From positions 3,110,142 to 3,174,141 of the forward strand of contig JAEVLN010000005.1 in NCBI GenBank assembly GCA_018350325.1: DNA of 64,000 nucleotides. The letters run 5' to 3'. The position numbers were made by a program, and so were the translations under genes. Source of the stretch: Globodera rostochiensis (lineage: Eukaryota > Nematoda > Chromadorea > Rhabditida > Heteroderidae). Positions within the stretch are counted from its first letter, which is position 1; every line of letters begins with the position of its first letter. Of the stretch, positions 1 to 12,797 are shown piece after piece. The notes beneath the pieces are model-generated. The model searched no databases, was not told the origin of the DNA, and saw only the letters and a program-made list of their open reading frames with translations.

Positions 1-2698
1 AATAAATTATTTTAATTCCATTGGAATTATATTTTTAGATAAAATTGAATCGTTAAGATTAAATCGGAGTGCTCAATCTGTCCAAATGGCGAAATGTGAT
101 GAATGAATGAACGAATGGGTGGGTTATTCCGTGTGGGAAAAAAAGACACCTAAAACCAAGTGAATTCCGACAGAATTTTTTTTTTTATAAATTATTCACA
201 GAGTTATGGTAAATTGGAATCACAAAAACGATGTGTTCCTCCACCGATCGGATGATCGGATGATTCAACACATTTATGTAATTCTATTCCATTTTTTCAA
301 TTATTTTGTAAAAGAGCGTACAATAAAGCTCCTAGGATCCCCGACTCGGAGTTAACATCAGCAGGGCGACCAAATCTTAGGTTTTAGCCCCATTTGTGGT
401 TTTTTAGAGTTTGATGAGGTTTTTTGAGGCTTTTTGGGAATTTCACTGATAAATTGAAAATTTTCTATTAAATTTTGAATATTTGGCGTAATGATTTTTT
501 CCCTGTGTTTCATTTTTAATGAAAAAGCTTGTTCGGTTTTAAAATAATTGAAATACATTTAGGTACATATGGTTGCAATTTTTAAGCCATTTGGGGGCAT
601 ATAGTGGATGGAGTTCTTGTGGGTTATGTGTCAACAAACCAAAAAAAGTTTTTTAAATTAATAAAAAGCTGTTTATAGAGGTTTTTTGGGGTCGTAGAAT
701 CCGAATCCAACCTCCATTTCGACTGATTTCGAGCCCCCGACCTGAATTCGAACATTTCCAGACAATTTTTTTTCTTCAATTTTTTAAATCGTTGAAATGT
801 CGATTGAATTCGATGAAATTCTGCAAAACATTGTTGAATTCATGCCACCAAACTGATATTCTTTTTCTGCGTAATACAAATTAAAAAATTAATAAAAAGA
901 ATTTTTTTTTAATTGTCGAATTCGGGACATTCGGCAGTGCCAATAGGCGCCGCCGAGAAACATTTGAAAAGTGTGGAAATATGGCAAATTTCCAAAATTA
1001 TAGAGGATTTACCACAAAAATAGGGAGGGCATTGAGCGCCCTGGCGCCTATCGGCACCGCCGACCCCGCTCCTTCTTCACATTTTTCTGAATTATTTTGT
1101 TCCGAAAATTTGGGGTGAAATTTCTTAACAAAAATCCCAAAATTTTCCCCCGACGGCGCCTGTCTCGGCACCCCAAAATTAAATTGATCTTTTGGGGTGC
1201 ATTTTTGGAAGTCTTTTTTTTGGGGTGGATATTTATTTGGAAAAAAATTTGGGTTTTAAAAAGGTCCCACAAAAACTGCATTGTTTTTAAAAATGCACCT
1301 CTAAAAATGGCTTTTGCCCATCATCCCCAGCTAGGGATCCCCGTTCCCCGGTTTGACCGGGGATCCTCCCCCCCCCCCCCAGAGTTTGGCACGCTGTGAC
1401 GAATGCCAACATATTTAACCAGTACAAGGCAAGTAAAATTAAACCAATTTTTTTTATTTTAACACTTTTAGGTTTCTCCCGCAAAAACTGTTTCATCGCT
1501 GCAGCGAAACAAGGCGCCGTCGTCCAAAAAAAATGCAATTCTTTGATCACCCGCCAATTTAAGAATCAATCCTAACCCTGATCCCCGCAAATTTGGATCA
1601 ATTCTGAGCCTGATCTCCAAAATTATAATTGCTTTTCAAAATCTTTATTGAATTTCAAACATTTTTGAGTTACCATTTAAAAACTTGCTTTATACGATTT
1701 AAATTTTACATAAATCTTGACTAAAAATAGAGTCTCCCTATCGTTTTGCAAAAATTGCATGCTGAAAACATCATATTAAAGCAGAATTCTCAAAAAGAAA
1801 TGCATTTTTATTGCGAATTTTTTAAGAATTAAAATGAAAAAACTGGAAATTTATACCATTTTTGAATTTTGAATACAGCACGAAAAATATTATCGTATCA
1901 TATTCGTAAATATCATCATTTTGGCCATATCGTGTATCGTAAAAAAATCGTATCGTATTTTGGTGAATTGATAGACCAGCAGGATATTAGGGGGGGGGGG
2001 GGGGGGGGACTTGAGTTTGAATCGAAATTGTTTAGGTCCGAAAATGATGATGCACTGATTACGAATCATCAATATAAAATATAAGTTAATAGAATTTTAA
2101 TTTGATGAGACATTATTTATTTTAAAAGACAAAAATGTGCAAATGAAAAAATTAATGATATTCAAATAAAAAATGTTTTTACATTGTGCCTTTAGAAGTC
2201 AATAACCTTACTTCAGACGATTTTAGAAATTTTTACATAAATTTTGACTAAGTCTCCCTATCGTTTTGCAAAAATTGCAAATGGTTTTACTACGAATTTT
2301 AAAGAAAAAGGCAATAATCGACAAAATTCTGGCTGGCAGTTCCGAACCGAACCGTAGAACCGGGATTTTTCAGTTCGGTTCCGGGATTTTGCTTTGCATA
2401 ACCGTCGGTTCCCAAACCAAAATATTTTCCAATTCATATATTTTTAATCTTATTTTATTGGGTTTTGAAATTTTATAAATTAATCCAATATTCAAAAGAG
2501 AAAATTTTAAAGAGAATTCTTTAATTACTTAAATCAGCCTCTCACCACCAACGAAAAATATTGGCAATTGAAAAACAAAATGAATTGAAAAATGCCTTAA
2601 TCGACTCTTCGACCTCGAATTGTGTGTACATTGTACAACTGTTACATCGACCGTATATCTTTCCAAAGTAAAAAGAGCGCGTTCTGAACAATTTATGA
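1..2698. other. Gene-free repeat-rich stretch
   Basis: No reading frame here looks like a protein. It contains two copies, in opposite orientation, of the dispersed GGCGCCTATCGGCACC hairpin motif (about 931-960 and 1041-1064), C and G homopolymer runs near 1370 and 1990, and a GAACCGAACCGTAGAACCGGG-like repeat near 2336-2412. Related copies of the last repeat occur near 17925, 26795 and 59830. I see no RNA gene. Confidence 0.6.
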
Positions 2699-3339
2699 TC
2701 AGAATCTGGCCCAATCCTGCAAATCGACGATGTTCAGCTGTTGTTCTTTCTGATACTTCTCCAGTTTGTCATTCTTCTGTTTAATTTCAGCGAATTTGTT
2801 GCCATTTGACAGTTTGTACTCCTCCAATTCGGCGAGATCCGTTGCCCGTTGTTTCTTCATCTCGTCCATTAGATTCTCGAGTTCCCCCTGATTAAATTAA
2901 TATATTTGGGCAAATGGATTTTTAAATTCAAACAATTTACCCTTCAGTTTTACTGTCAAATCGTCGATTGTCTGTTGCTGCTTGTTCTGATACTGCTCCA
3001 TCTTTGTCTCCAGAGCCTCCATTTGTTCATACGTTTTGCCGCCCAATTCTTTCGTGTTCTTCAATTCCTCATTCATTTGACGCAATTCTTCCTTTAACAA
3101 AACCCAAAAATAAATCAAAAATCGCTAAATCGTTGCACTCACAATCAGTGCTTTTTGATCAGTTTTTTGTTGTTCAGAATTCACCGTTTGCTTTTGCTCA
3201 AGTGCATTAAGCCTTTGCAGCAATGCCTTCTGATCACTTTGCATCAAAAAAATTGATCAATGGAAACGAGCTTCTGCTGGTCCTCATTTAACCAGCCAAT
3301 TTTCTCTTCCAGTTTCTCGTATTCGGTCAAATTTGACAT
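2699..3339 (-). pseudogene. Coiled-coil gene fragment, head-to-head with SPRY gene A
   Basis: Reading on the minus strand, an ATG at 3339 opens [19 protein letters not shown], followed by Gln/Lys/Glu-rich heptad-like segments. Exons are about 3143-3339, 2941-3091 and 2887-2699, the last ending at a TGA. Segments such as [18 protein letters not shown] and EKYQKEQQLNIVDLQ recur in the SPRY gene copies at 12.8-15.7 kb and 27-29 kb and in the fragment at 22033. Against the 22033 copy there is a one-base loss near 3253 (in GATCAATTTTTTTGATG), which breaks the first exon. No SPRY domain follows. It is either a degraded coiled-coil-only paralogue or the 5' half of a broken coiled-coil+SPRY gene. Family identity is solid; function is unknown. 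Confidence 0.6.
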
Positions 3340-3596
3340 GCTAATTTCTATAAAATTGGAGTTCCAAAAATGTTAGATTCGTAAATGAGAGAGTTTTTTT
3401 TAAATAAATAAATGTTTACCTTTTTAATTTAAATAAATTACAGGGAATTATTTTTTTTATTATATAAATTTGAATGTTTATTTGCTCCCAGCAAAATGTT
3501 GACCCTGAGAATTGTGAGAATGGAATTTCAAAGGACTAAACTGTTTTTTCACGCTTAAACCTTTTTTTATGTTTGCAACTAATAAGGGGTAACAAT

Positions 3597-3727
3597 TAGT
3601 GATGCACGAGAGTCTCGGTCTCGAGTATCGACTCGAGAAAAGTCTCGGGTATCGACTCGAGAAAAGTCTCGGGTTTTGTGGGTCTTGGGAGTCTCGAGTA
3701 GCGGGAATTTTGGTTTGTGCCCCATTA
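3597..3727. mobile_element. hAT-type MITE, 131 bp
   Basis: The ends read TAGTGATGCAC and, in reverse complement, TAATGGGGCAC. The 8-bp direct repeat GTAACAAT flanks both sides (3589-3596 and 3728-3735). The body is CTCGAG/GTCTCGG-rich and nearly self-complementary. It has no coding capacity and is related to 56396-56609. Confidence 0.75.
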
Positions 3728-3829
3728 GTAACAATTCCGCGTGGGATTTTTAGGGATCCTGGCCCTCTATCCCGGCTTTTTGGTGATGGAACTAAACCGG
3801 AATTTTTAACGGGATCCCGGCCCCAGGTA

Positions 3830-4292
3830 AATGGTGAAAATGAATTTATTTATGAAAATGGGCGGTCGGCGTAAAGATGGAAAAGTATAGGCACAACAAA
3901 AAAGTAAATGAATGCCCGATGGATGGTTAACGAAGCAAATTGTGAGTATTTATGCACTTGCTGGACTGGACGTGCTCTGCTGTTGGGCTGCTGGCGATGA
4001 TTGGCGTCGGTGAATTTGCGTTTCAAAAGAATTCAAATAAAATAATCTTTTTCCCATTAATTAAAATGGGATTTTCTTTTTTATTTGTCAATATTTTGCC
4101 CCATATTTACAAAGAAATTTGAATTTCTCAGTGTTTGTATCGGGGCTGGACGTCTCCGTCTTGTCATGACGGACCCCACAAAATGCCCGTCATGAAGGAA
4201 TCCGTTATTTAAATTGAAACAACGGCACAGTCTTTTAATAAATAATTTTAAAATATATTAATTTACAAGTAGTAAATATTTTTGAGCAGTGG
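3830..4292 (+). repeat. SPRY-upstream block, copy 1
   Basis: This block of about 450 bp recurs at 16800-17256 (same orientation) and 21366-21840 (inverted). Each time it lies 5' of a SPRY copy. It contains the same small open frame starting MHLLDWTCSAVGLLAMIGVG (ATG at 3952) and the inverted-repeat stretch around CATGACGGGCATTTTGTGG. It may be a duplicated promoter region or a decayed upstream exon; no expression signal can be proved from sequence alone. Confidence 0.65.
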
Positions 4293-4605
4293 TCTTGAGG
4301 TTGCCGATAGGCGGATAGGCGCCGCCGAGAAATTTTTGACTCAATTTTGTTAAGAAATTTCACCAAAATATTCGCAAAAGAGCATTCTTCGTAATAATAG
4401 GGACGAGATTTTTATTTTTTAAATGTTTTTTTGAGAATAAGGGATTATAAGAGAAGCCCCAAAAATAGCATCATTTTGAAAATTTTAGAAGTAGAGCGAC
4501 TTTTTAGTCAATATAAATCAATATTTCGGCCAAATGTTATTAAAACCATTAAAAAATTTTAAATTTTTTCATTAAAGCGATACAAAATCATTCAATTGTT
4601 ATTTT

Positions 4606-5547
4606 ATGGCGAACATGCAAATACAACGACGTCGGCGTTTACCGTTGGAATTGAAGTGTGAGGTGTGCCGTTTTAAATGCCACCATACCCAATCCAAAAA
4701 TAGAAAAAAATTTTCACAAAATTTCTTAATCTAAATGTCTTTTTTCTTGTAAATATTGTCCGATTTCAGGTAATTTCGGCGTTGACCTTTCAGCATGGCC
4801 GCCGAATGCTTTTGCTGTGCAATTCAATCGCCAAAAATTGTATTGCGCTCGTCCGAAAACAGAAAGGGCAGTTTGAGGTCCAATTTTTAGAAAAAAATAT
4901 TTTGACCAAAAGGCCCCCCCCTCCCTATGGTTTTTTGCATAAAATTGTTTTCGACCCCCCCCCCCCCCCCCCCTCCCCCCCCGTTAAGAAATGCCAACAT
5001 TATTATTTCCCTTTCAAACAGAATCGATGGGATCTCACGGCATGTCACGAAGGCCTCACACTCTCTGAGCCCGATCGATTGGTGGTCCAACGTAATGGAG
5101 AGGGTTATTTGGGTAAATATTTTTTTGGATTGTTTATGTGTAAAGAGTTTAGACAATTTTTGAATTAACTCAATTTTCAGGATGGAGCTCTGTCCGCGCT
5201 GAAAGGCCAATGTCGAAAAATCCTTATTTCGAAGTGAAAATCGTAGAGAAAAAAAGGTAATAATTATAAAACATTTGTTTATATTTAGCCTTATTTTGAT
5301 TGGACTTGCGACCGAACAAATGCCATTGAACTACGCGGTTGGACTTGACGAAGGCACTTACGCATACGAAAGTTGGGGCGATTTTTGGGGTCACGAAGTC
5401 GCGAGATGTCCCCACTGTAATGGGCATCCCTACATCGGTGGAAAGCCCAAATTTGGCGTCGGCGACGTCGTCGGCTGCAGCATTAATTTAAAAAAAGGCC
5501 AGATCATTTATACGCTAAACGGAAAGCGTTTGGGTGAGAATGAATAA
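4606..5547 (+). CDS. SPRY/B30.2 protein copy A, 3'-truncated
   Basis: Proposed exons are 4606-4662, 4770-4877, 5022-5112, 5181-5256 and 5289-5547. They sum to 591 nt (196 residues plus TAA) with all phases closing. The start is the ATG opening [23 protein letters not shown] hallmarks follow: [19 protein letters not shown], a [11 protein letters not shown] strand, [40 protein letters not shown] and [10 protein letters not shown]. Intact paralogues splice after GERL to a last exon encoding [17 protein letters not shown]. No such exon exists here before the opposing gene that ends at 5797, so translation would run into the intron and stop at 5547. SPRY domains are protein-interaction modules; some cyst-nematode relatives are secreted effectors, but no signal peptide is visible. 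Probably a 3'-truncated duplicate. Confidence 0.7.
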
Positions 5548-5796
5548 AAAATTTTGGGTAATTCATTTTTAAAAAGCCGTTTCTTTTGTTACGGGGCGAA
5601 TTTGACCTCCCTCCCGTTCAACCAATTCGAAAGCCCCCGGGCGCGAATTCAAAAATTCTAAACCCGCCTTTTTTTGAGGAAGAGTCGGAATTAATTCCGT
5701 TTGCGTCCGTAAACCAGCAAGATGGGTGGGGGGGGGGCCCACCAAAATTAAAACAATTATTTCTTTCCCCAGCCAAAAAAAAAGAGAGGAGAATTT

Positions 5797-8700
5797 TCAA
5801 AAACTGCTCACAAATTTGCGCCCTCTTGGGCCGCTAAAATTTGCGAATTTTTTAAATTTTCCCGCGTATTTTTTCTCGGTTTTTACCATCGGGTTGGGTG
5901 CGTTTTTGTCAGTTCCAGTGCCGATGCTGGGGAGATAGTAGATGCCGCTTTTGGAGTCTTTCATTTCGGCACCCTTCTCCAACATGACATCATCGTCCAC
6001 CAACATGCTCAAGTCCAGAGTCAGGTCGCGAAGCTGCAATGTGCAAATATTTAATAGCTATTTTAGAGTTAAAATTGAAAAAATCATACAAAACCCCAGG
6101 GTGCTTGTACTTTGCAAAAAAAAGGTTAATGAAAAATGTTTCCATATTTTTACCTGCAAAACGTGATCCAGTCTGTCCATTTCGAAAACGTCGATGGGTC
6201 GCAACTTGATGGTGACCTGAAGAATTTTTTTTTTGGGGGGGGGGGGGAGGAATTTTAAATTGGAGAATAAATAATTCCAAAATTTAATTTTGTTTTAAAT
6301 TTTCCAAAAAACAGCGCGCACTTACGCGTTTTTTCCCCATGCATGAGTGCGCCACCATCAGTTTGACATTCTCGTATTTGTACCTAAAAACATATTTTTG
6401 ACAGTAATTAAAAAGAAATAAAAAAATGTTGTCAATAAAAAAAACTTTTACTTGAGCTCCTCAATCACCAAATCGCCGGTGTTATTTGGCGGCGTTCCTG
6501 GCACTTTGTTGTGCGGACAGAGCCTAAAAAATATTCTTTAATTTTGCTCAATCCCTTCAAAAAAAGAAAGGGAATTCAAAAAATACAGTACCCATTCCCA
6601 CGTACAGTAAGTATGCCAATATTGACAGGAAACAGTACTGCACTCCTTTTCCAGTACAAATGTTTGCCAATGGCAAGAAACAGGTACTTCAAGTTAAGTA
6701 CAAATGCTTGCCAACCCCTGGCAGGAAACAAGTACTGTACTCCTTTTCCAGTACAGTCCAAATGTTTGCCAACCCCTGCCAAGAAATAAGTGTACTCCTT
6801 TTCAAGCGCAGTACAAGAGGCACATTCAGTAGTGCGTGCTAGAGCCCGGCGGGAACGGGATTCCCGCGGGAAAAGTACGGGAATCCCGGTCCCGTTCCCG
6901 TCTTTTTTGCCCAGCGGGATTTTCTACGGGAACGGGAAAAAGACGGGATTCCCGTTCGGGATTCCCGTCCCGTTCTTTTTGAAAACCCCGTTCCCGTTCC
7001 CGTTCCCGGAAATTTTTTTTTACCGGGCTCTAGTGCGTGCATACTTTCTTTTTTGAATAATTATTTAAATTTTTACCGCTCTCTCAACACAACGCCAAAC
7101 ACAAAGTATGACGTTCCTTTATCCAAAGTCACAGTTGTGTTGCTAAATAAATTCAAAAATAAAAAACAAAATGTGCCCAACCCGAATTCATGCATTTTCT
7201 CTTCTCCGCACAGTTCGGAGATTTTTCCCTTAAAAATATTTTTTTATTATTTTTCAAAATGATTTACCGCTTCCAAGTCTTGGACGATGGCCAGGTGGAC
7301 ATCCATATCTTTTTTTGCGCTCTTACACTCAATGCGCCCGTCAATCAGCAACAAAACCATGTCTAAAAATGTTTCGTTTAATTAATTTCATTAAACAATA
7401 AATTTAACAGCTTTAGCAATAAAAAGCATCCCCAAAACCCAAAATTCACCCTGCATGAAGCCGCCGTTTCCGAAATCCCGCATGTCCGAAAATTCTTTTT
7501 TCTGCGTCGCTTTTTCCTTTCCGAAATAATTCTTGGCGTCGTACAGTCCCAAGTTCCCATAGAATTGGAGCTGTAAAACAAAAATTAAAATGTTTTTAAA
7601 AAAATGATGCCTTCGCACAAAAGGACCACGCGCTATTAATTTCAATTAATTTTTGAGGCTTTACTTGAAAAATATGTCGTTGCCCAAGGGCATTTCCTTT
7701 TTTGCTGTTACACCTGCTGTCATCTTAGCCGAGTCGATAACGTCGATGTCCTGAAATCCATTTTTCACAAAACAAACATAAGTAATTAAAATTTTAAATT
7801 CTTTTTTGATTTTAAATCCTTAAAAGGCAAAAGCGCATTGAAAAAATCGCAAATATTTAAAATGCTTAAATTCAGCAAATTTTTGATACATTATAATAAT
7901 AAATATTCAATCATACCGTGTCATTGATGGCTTTACCCATCCCCCCAGCAACGTTCTCTTTGCTGTAACACTTTCCGGTTTTGTCGTCCCAATAAACACT
8001 TTCGGATGTGTAGTTTCGTTTGATGGCCGGGTTGTCTTTGGGTTCGTATGCCGTTCCGTTGGTGTTGAAAGGCATCGGCCCTTGATTAAAAAATATGTGC
8101 TGCATTTCAAAAGTGGAAATAGACAAAGATTGAATGTTTTGGAAATTTATAATGTTTAGAAAAGTTGGAAGCCTAATTAGAGAAAAGTTTCTTCTTAATA
8201 GTTGGAACCAAGGCGAATTAAATGCTCAAATTAAACGGTTCAAAAAAGTTTAGGAATTTATAAAAAAATATTTAAAAAATTGGGAAAAAAAACGGTCAGG
8301 AAAGTTGAAATCAATAAATGGTCAAAAAGGTGGACAATGTTCAGAAATTGTTGAATAAAATTCTTGGGCATGTTCAACAATTGGAAAACAGAAATTGTTT
8401 AAATTTTTTTTAACCCAAAAAGTGTCCGGATGTGATGGGGGGATAAAGTCGAAAAAGATATTTCGGCCGAAATAATTTTTGCTTTTCAGCAACGGTGATG
8501 ACAACCCACCTTTAGTTTCATTTGAGGCAGACGGCGTTACTATAGTGGTTGGCGTAGAGGTGGTGATTTCAGAGATATTGGTATTCTTGGGATCGGTGCC
8601 ATTGCCATTGAGGACGATGGGGGGTTTGGTGGGTTTGGGGGTGGTGGTGGTGGGGATGGGGATGGTGTCGCCAGGGAATCTACCGATACCCTGCCGTTTC

Positions 8701-9445
8701 TTGCGCGCTTGTTCGCCTGATATGTATTGCAAAAAGTTAATTTAGCGCCTTACTTTTGTTTGGTGCATTTTTTTTAAATCGGAGAACAAAAAAAATTGAC
8801 CCGACGCTTTTCGATTCAAATTCTGCCGGGTATAGCGCTCCGACTTTTCCGGTTCAGACGTTTTCGGGTTCGGTCCAGGCTTTTCCGATTTGGCATTGTC
8901 CGTGTCCGTTTTCTCAGTTTCTAAATTACATTTAAAACTGTTTTCAAGCCAAGGTCACACATTTCGGTTCAGTGAAACACAACATTTTCAGCCGTCCGGG
9001 CGCCAGTCAGATTCGCTCCCTTTTTTATATTCAATTCAAAAAGTGATCTCTCACCGTTTTTTGTCTGCTAAATATTCAAATATGGATTTAGAGACTCAAT
9101 CTTGCAAGAATTTCAGAAATTTTTTTGGCATTATTTAAATTTGGCAACTTTTTTTCAATTTACCATTGATATGGTCCGGGGCCTGCTGGTGTACCGCATC
9201 CAACGGCTGTTGTTGCTCCCGCAAAACAGCGCCATGGATTGTACCACAGAGGATGGCGATCAAGAGTCTAAAAATGTTAAATAATTCAAATGGTTAATTT
9301 ATCTATTGATCCGTAATCGGTTTTGAACCGGTTTCCAAAGCTTCAAAAAGTTCAGAAATCGCTTAATTGGTTTTAAACCGGTTTCAAAAGAGTCGGAAGC
9401 TTTACCCTTTACTTACACAAGTGAAGTGGCGGCCCACTTGTTCAT
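5797..9445 (-). CDS. Secreted protein of unknown family with Thr/Pro-rich segment
   Basis: A minus-strand gene of about 13 exons. Exon 1 (9445-9417) and exon 2 (9267-9164) splice in phase to a signal peptide: MNKWAATSLVLLIAILCG, then cleavage near TIHGA. Next come an acidic/Lys-rich segment (8920-8801), a Thr/Pro-rich mucin-like segment (8716-8510) with several NxS/T sites, then globular-looking exons: 8099-7917 (HIFFNQGPMPFNTNGTAYEP), 7750-7665, 7570-7450 (LQFYGNLGLYDAKNYFGKE), 7362-7268, 7229-7077, 6523-6452, 6383-6326, 6216-6154 and 6033-5797. The last six junctions close in phase; the joins around 8510/8099 and 7665/7570 do not, so a boundary or microexon is unresolved. I do not recognise the domain. 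It presumably enters the secretory pathway and could be cuticular, glandular or extracellular. Its 3' end converges on SPRY copy A. Confidence 0.65.
6580..6800. repeat. Degenerate tandem repeat in an intron
   Basis: Units containing GTACAAATGTTTGCCAA, then CC(T/C)GGCAGGAAACAAGTACT, recur four to five times with drift. It lies in an intron of the secreted-protein gene, immediately 5' of the MITE at 6840. Confidence 0.6.
6840..7032. mobile_element. hAT-type MITE, 193 bp, in intron
   Basis: Perfect terminal inverted repeats TAGAGCCCGG...CCGGGCTCTA are flanked by the 8-bp direct repeat GTGCGTGC (6832-6839 and 7033-7040). The interior is GGGAACGGGATTCCC-like and self-complementary. No coding capacity. 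Confidence 0.85.
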
Positions 9446-11215
9446 CTTGGTCGCTTGAGGCGTTGCAAGTTGATTTGTTTTAGGGTACGAGGATTGAATA
9501 CTGAAAATTTCAAAACTTAAATTTCAAAGCCACCCAAAACAATGAAATTTCAATAGCTCAATGCCCGCCTCCCCCCTCTAAAAACATAAATTTCCGAAAG
9601 TATTTTTCAAAAGCCCATGTCTCCGAAATTAAAATTTAAAATTGACTCCAAAATGATTTTATTGAAAAGGAAAAGTGAATGAGTTCAGCTTCGATCCCGC
9701 CGCTTAAATGCGGCACGGCTCGGAGAGGCGATGGGCGGGCAGTCCGGGGAATGGACAGAAAAATCGGTGAATCAATCGCCCATCCTTTCCCATCCCCCCC
9801 CCCCAACCCTCCGACATCGCCGGGGCTTGGAAAAACGAAAAAAAAAGTCTTATCCAACAAAATTTCCACTCGGCTTTCGCTGATTGGACGATGGGCTTTC
9901 GCTGTTTATTAAGTTGGCTAAAATTGCAATCCAGATCCAGGTGTGGATCCAGGTCCGCATAAAGCACTATATCCAGAAAACCGGATTTTTAATCCAGGTA
10001 AATGCAGATAGGTCTGGATCCAGGTCCGCATATTGCGCACCACGGGTCAAAATTTTTGAAAAATATTTTTACACGAAATTGTCTGAAATTATGTTATTTG
10101 ATGCGCTGATTGAACCCCTAAGCTCAGGGTGGCTTAGGCTTAAGCCTAACGAACCCCAAGCCAGGGTGGCTTAGGCCTAAGCCTAACGAACCTCAACCCA
10201 GTGTGGTTTAAACCACTTTAAATTCTCAATTTACTTTTCAATTGACGAATTCGTAATCAGCGTATCAAATAACATAATTTCAGACAATTTTTTTGTATAA
10301 AAATATTTTTCAAAAATTTTGGCCCGTGGTGCGCAATCCTCCGTGTTAGTGCGCAATTTTTAGTGCGCAATTCTCCACGGTGCGCAATCCTCCGAAAACT
10401 GCCGGTGCGCAATTCTCCTAGCGCCAGTGGTTGGGTCCGCAATGGTAAGGGTTTGAGTTTTCGGGTTGGTTATTTTAATTTTGTTAATGCTCTTGGTTGG
10501 GGCTTCGATTTACGGCCCGAATTTTGCGGCCCCGAAACTTGCGGCCCGAAACTTGCGGCCCGAATTTTGCGGCCCGAATTTTGCGGCCCGAAACTTGCGG
10601 CCCGAATTTTGCGGCCCGAATTTTGCGGCCCGAAACTTGCGGCCCGAATTTTGCGGCCCCGAAACTTGCGGCCCGAAACTTGCAGCCCGAATTTTGCGGC
10701 CCGAACATTTTTCTTTTAACCTTAACAAATTTCATTAATTTCTTAGATATTCTTGATCTATGGTCAAGCCCGAACAACAAAAGGAGGAACGTTGGCATTT
10801 TTTGAAGGATACGAGTATAGGAAAAAAACTCAGCTAACGGAATAATTGCTGCTGGCACTATTCAAGTATGGCTGTGTCCGCGTAAGGAGTGCCCTGGTCG
10901 TGCTCACGGGCCTGTGAATTCGGATGAACCAATCAGATTGGTAACAGCCCATAGCCATGGAAAAACACACTAAGGAATTATTGAAATGTTTAAAAATAAC
11001 TTTTTCACGAATTCTCTAATTGTTTAGCTTTCGTTTAACAAAAGCTTTTAAAAGCTTAGCGCTTTCGAAGGTGTACGGAAAATTGGTCACCGAGGATTTT
11101 CAGAAATTTGCTTAGCTTTTTTTTTTGCAAAGAAATTCTCTAGACTAAATGCTGTCGAGTGGTAAAATGTTGTTCGTATTCTGTAGACTTTAAAATTGTA
11201 AGCTGAAAATGGAAA
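9446..11215. repeat. Gene-free stretch with foldback element and minisatellite
   Basis: No gene is supported. A foldback element occupies 10032-10337: ATTGCGCACCACGGG at the left is matched perfectly inverted at the right, with about 80 bp of imperfect inverted repeat and internal GGCTTAGGCCTAAGCC palindromes near 10128-10200. TGCGCAATTCTCC-like units follow at 10345-10420. A 14-bp minisatellite alternating TTGCGGCCCGAATT and TTGCGGCCCGAAAC fills about 10508-10712; it creates long but meaningless open frames on both strands. Confidence 0.7.
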
Positions 11216-11341
11216 ACCGCCAATTTATTTGTCAATTCTGCCGCCGATTTGTTTCCGTGCGTTTCGTTGTTTCTCACTGGCACCAAAATTGAAGCGAATT
11301 TTGGCCCAAATTTCAAATTCAACATTTCCGAATGCATTTAG
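11216..11341 (+). pseudogene. Orphan last exon of a SPRY gene
   Basis: Reads [17 protein letters not shown], then [17 protein letters not shown] and TAG, which is the terminal exon of the family. No SPRY core exon lies upstream and the usual TTTGCAG acceptor is missing. The following ~130 bp match the 3' flanks of copies C, D and E, so the duplicated segment included the 3' flank. Confidence 0.75.
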
Positions 11342-12797
11342 AAACTGAAAAGGAGGGGATTTGTTGTTGAAGATTACGGTCATTTTATCATTTTTCTCTG
11401 TCGAGCAAAGCATTTTATCAATTATTTTGTTTCCGAATTTGTCAATGGTTTAATCGCTTCCGGTCCGAATTCCAAAACCAGGGTCACCGCTAAACCCCAA
11501 GAAATGGATGGCTCCGTGGGTTGTCCGTTTCGACGTGTCCAAATGGTATATGTGGGTTCTCGAACCCGCTTGTCACAGGCAATTATTTGTCGTTTTGCCT
11601 CGAGTCATATACGCTCCACCCATTAAAAAACTTTTTTACCGCTTGAACCCGAAGTTTTTGAAATTTGGTTGTCGTCGTTGTTGACGAAGTGCCACGTTCA
11701 ATTGTGTCCATTTGAATGATTGTTGAGTCCAGGGCTGTGTCGAAAGTAAAAAAAAAAGTCGAAATCGAAACTGAATAGTTTCGAAAATCGGATGGAAAAA
11801 ATGTCGAAAAGCAAAAATCGAAACAAAATCGAAAGTATTTTATGTGAATAAAAAATTATTTATTTTTATAAAATATTGTTTGATAGGTTGTCATTTTTTC
11901 TTCAGTGGCCCTTTTAGACTTCAACTTTAGACTTTTCGTGACGGTCAGCGGTGCCGATAGGCGCCGCTGGGAGAAAATTGGGATTTTTGTTAAGAAATTT
12001 TACCAAAATTTTGGCAAAATTGAGCATTTTTCTTTTTTCTCCCTTTTTGGCAAAACCATAGGGGAGGGAGCTCTACTTTTCCTAAAATAAAATTTTTCAA
12101 AAATTTCAATCGATACAAAAACCGCTTTCCCCTGATCCGAAACAATCCAAAAATTAAGAATATAAAGTCATTCTGAGTCGAGTTATAGTTGTTTAAAAGC
12201 AAAAATACACAAAATATTTACACTGCTGTTCGATTGGGGGACTTGACTTTTGGGAACCGAAACGGAGGCATGAAAATATAATTTCCGAAAAGTATTCGTT
12301 CCGAAAATATTTTCTTTATTAATCCATCTCTAACACCAATCATTGATCGAAATCACGGATTATTTAAACATGAGCCGTCATCCGTAATCACGGACCCCCA
12401 AAAAGGCCGTGATCCGTGATTGCGTCCAGCCCTAGGCACGAAAAAGTTTCCTTTTTTAAGATAAAATGCAATAACATTTAAATTTCCCAAAAAAACAGCG
12501 TTTGCTTTCGCAGTTGCACACCAAAAATTAAATGTAATTCCTTGATCACCCGCCCATCTTTGGATCACTTTATTTTCATAATTCTAAAAAAAATATTTTA
12601 GGGTTACCATTTAAAGTTTGGATATTTTCCTAAATTTTGACCAAAAGGGTCGGCGGCCCCATGGTTTTGTCAATTTTGAGGAGCCGTATCTCGGCTCAGA
12701 AAAAGTTTTTGATTATTCTTCACTTTTACCAAAAAATAAATTTCTTTATCGAGCAAATTTGCAAAATGACAACAACACATCAAATCCCCTCATTTTT
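11342..12797. other. Gene-free stretch
   Basis: Contains SPRY-gene 3'-flank homology up to about 11480, a weak tRNA-like B-box (GGTTCTCGAACCC near 11555), one dispersed hairpin motif (11947-11975) and a CCGTCATCCGTAATCACGG inverted repeat near 12366. No gene is visible. Confidence 0.5.

Noticed and set aside
10490..10720. Possible CRISPR array
   Set aside because: Units are contiguous without unique spacers, and the genome is eukaryotic. The same applies to 51236-51560 and 60165-60480.
10363..10858. Open frames with RNLRPEFCGP-type repeats on both strands
   Set aside because: Products of the 14-bp GCGGCCCGAA minisatellite; no start context, splice signals or conserved motif.
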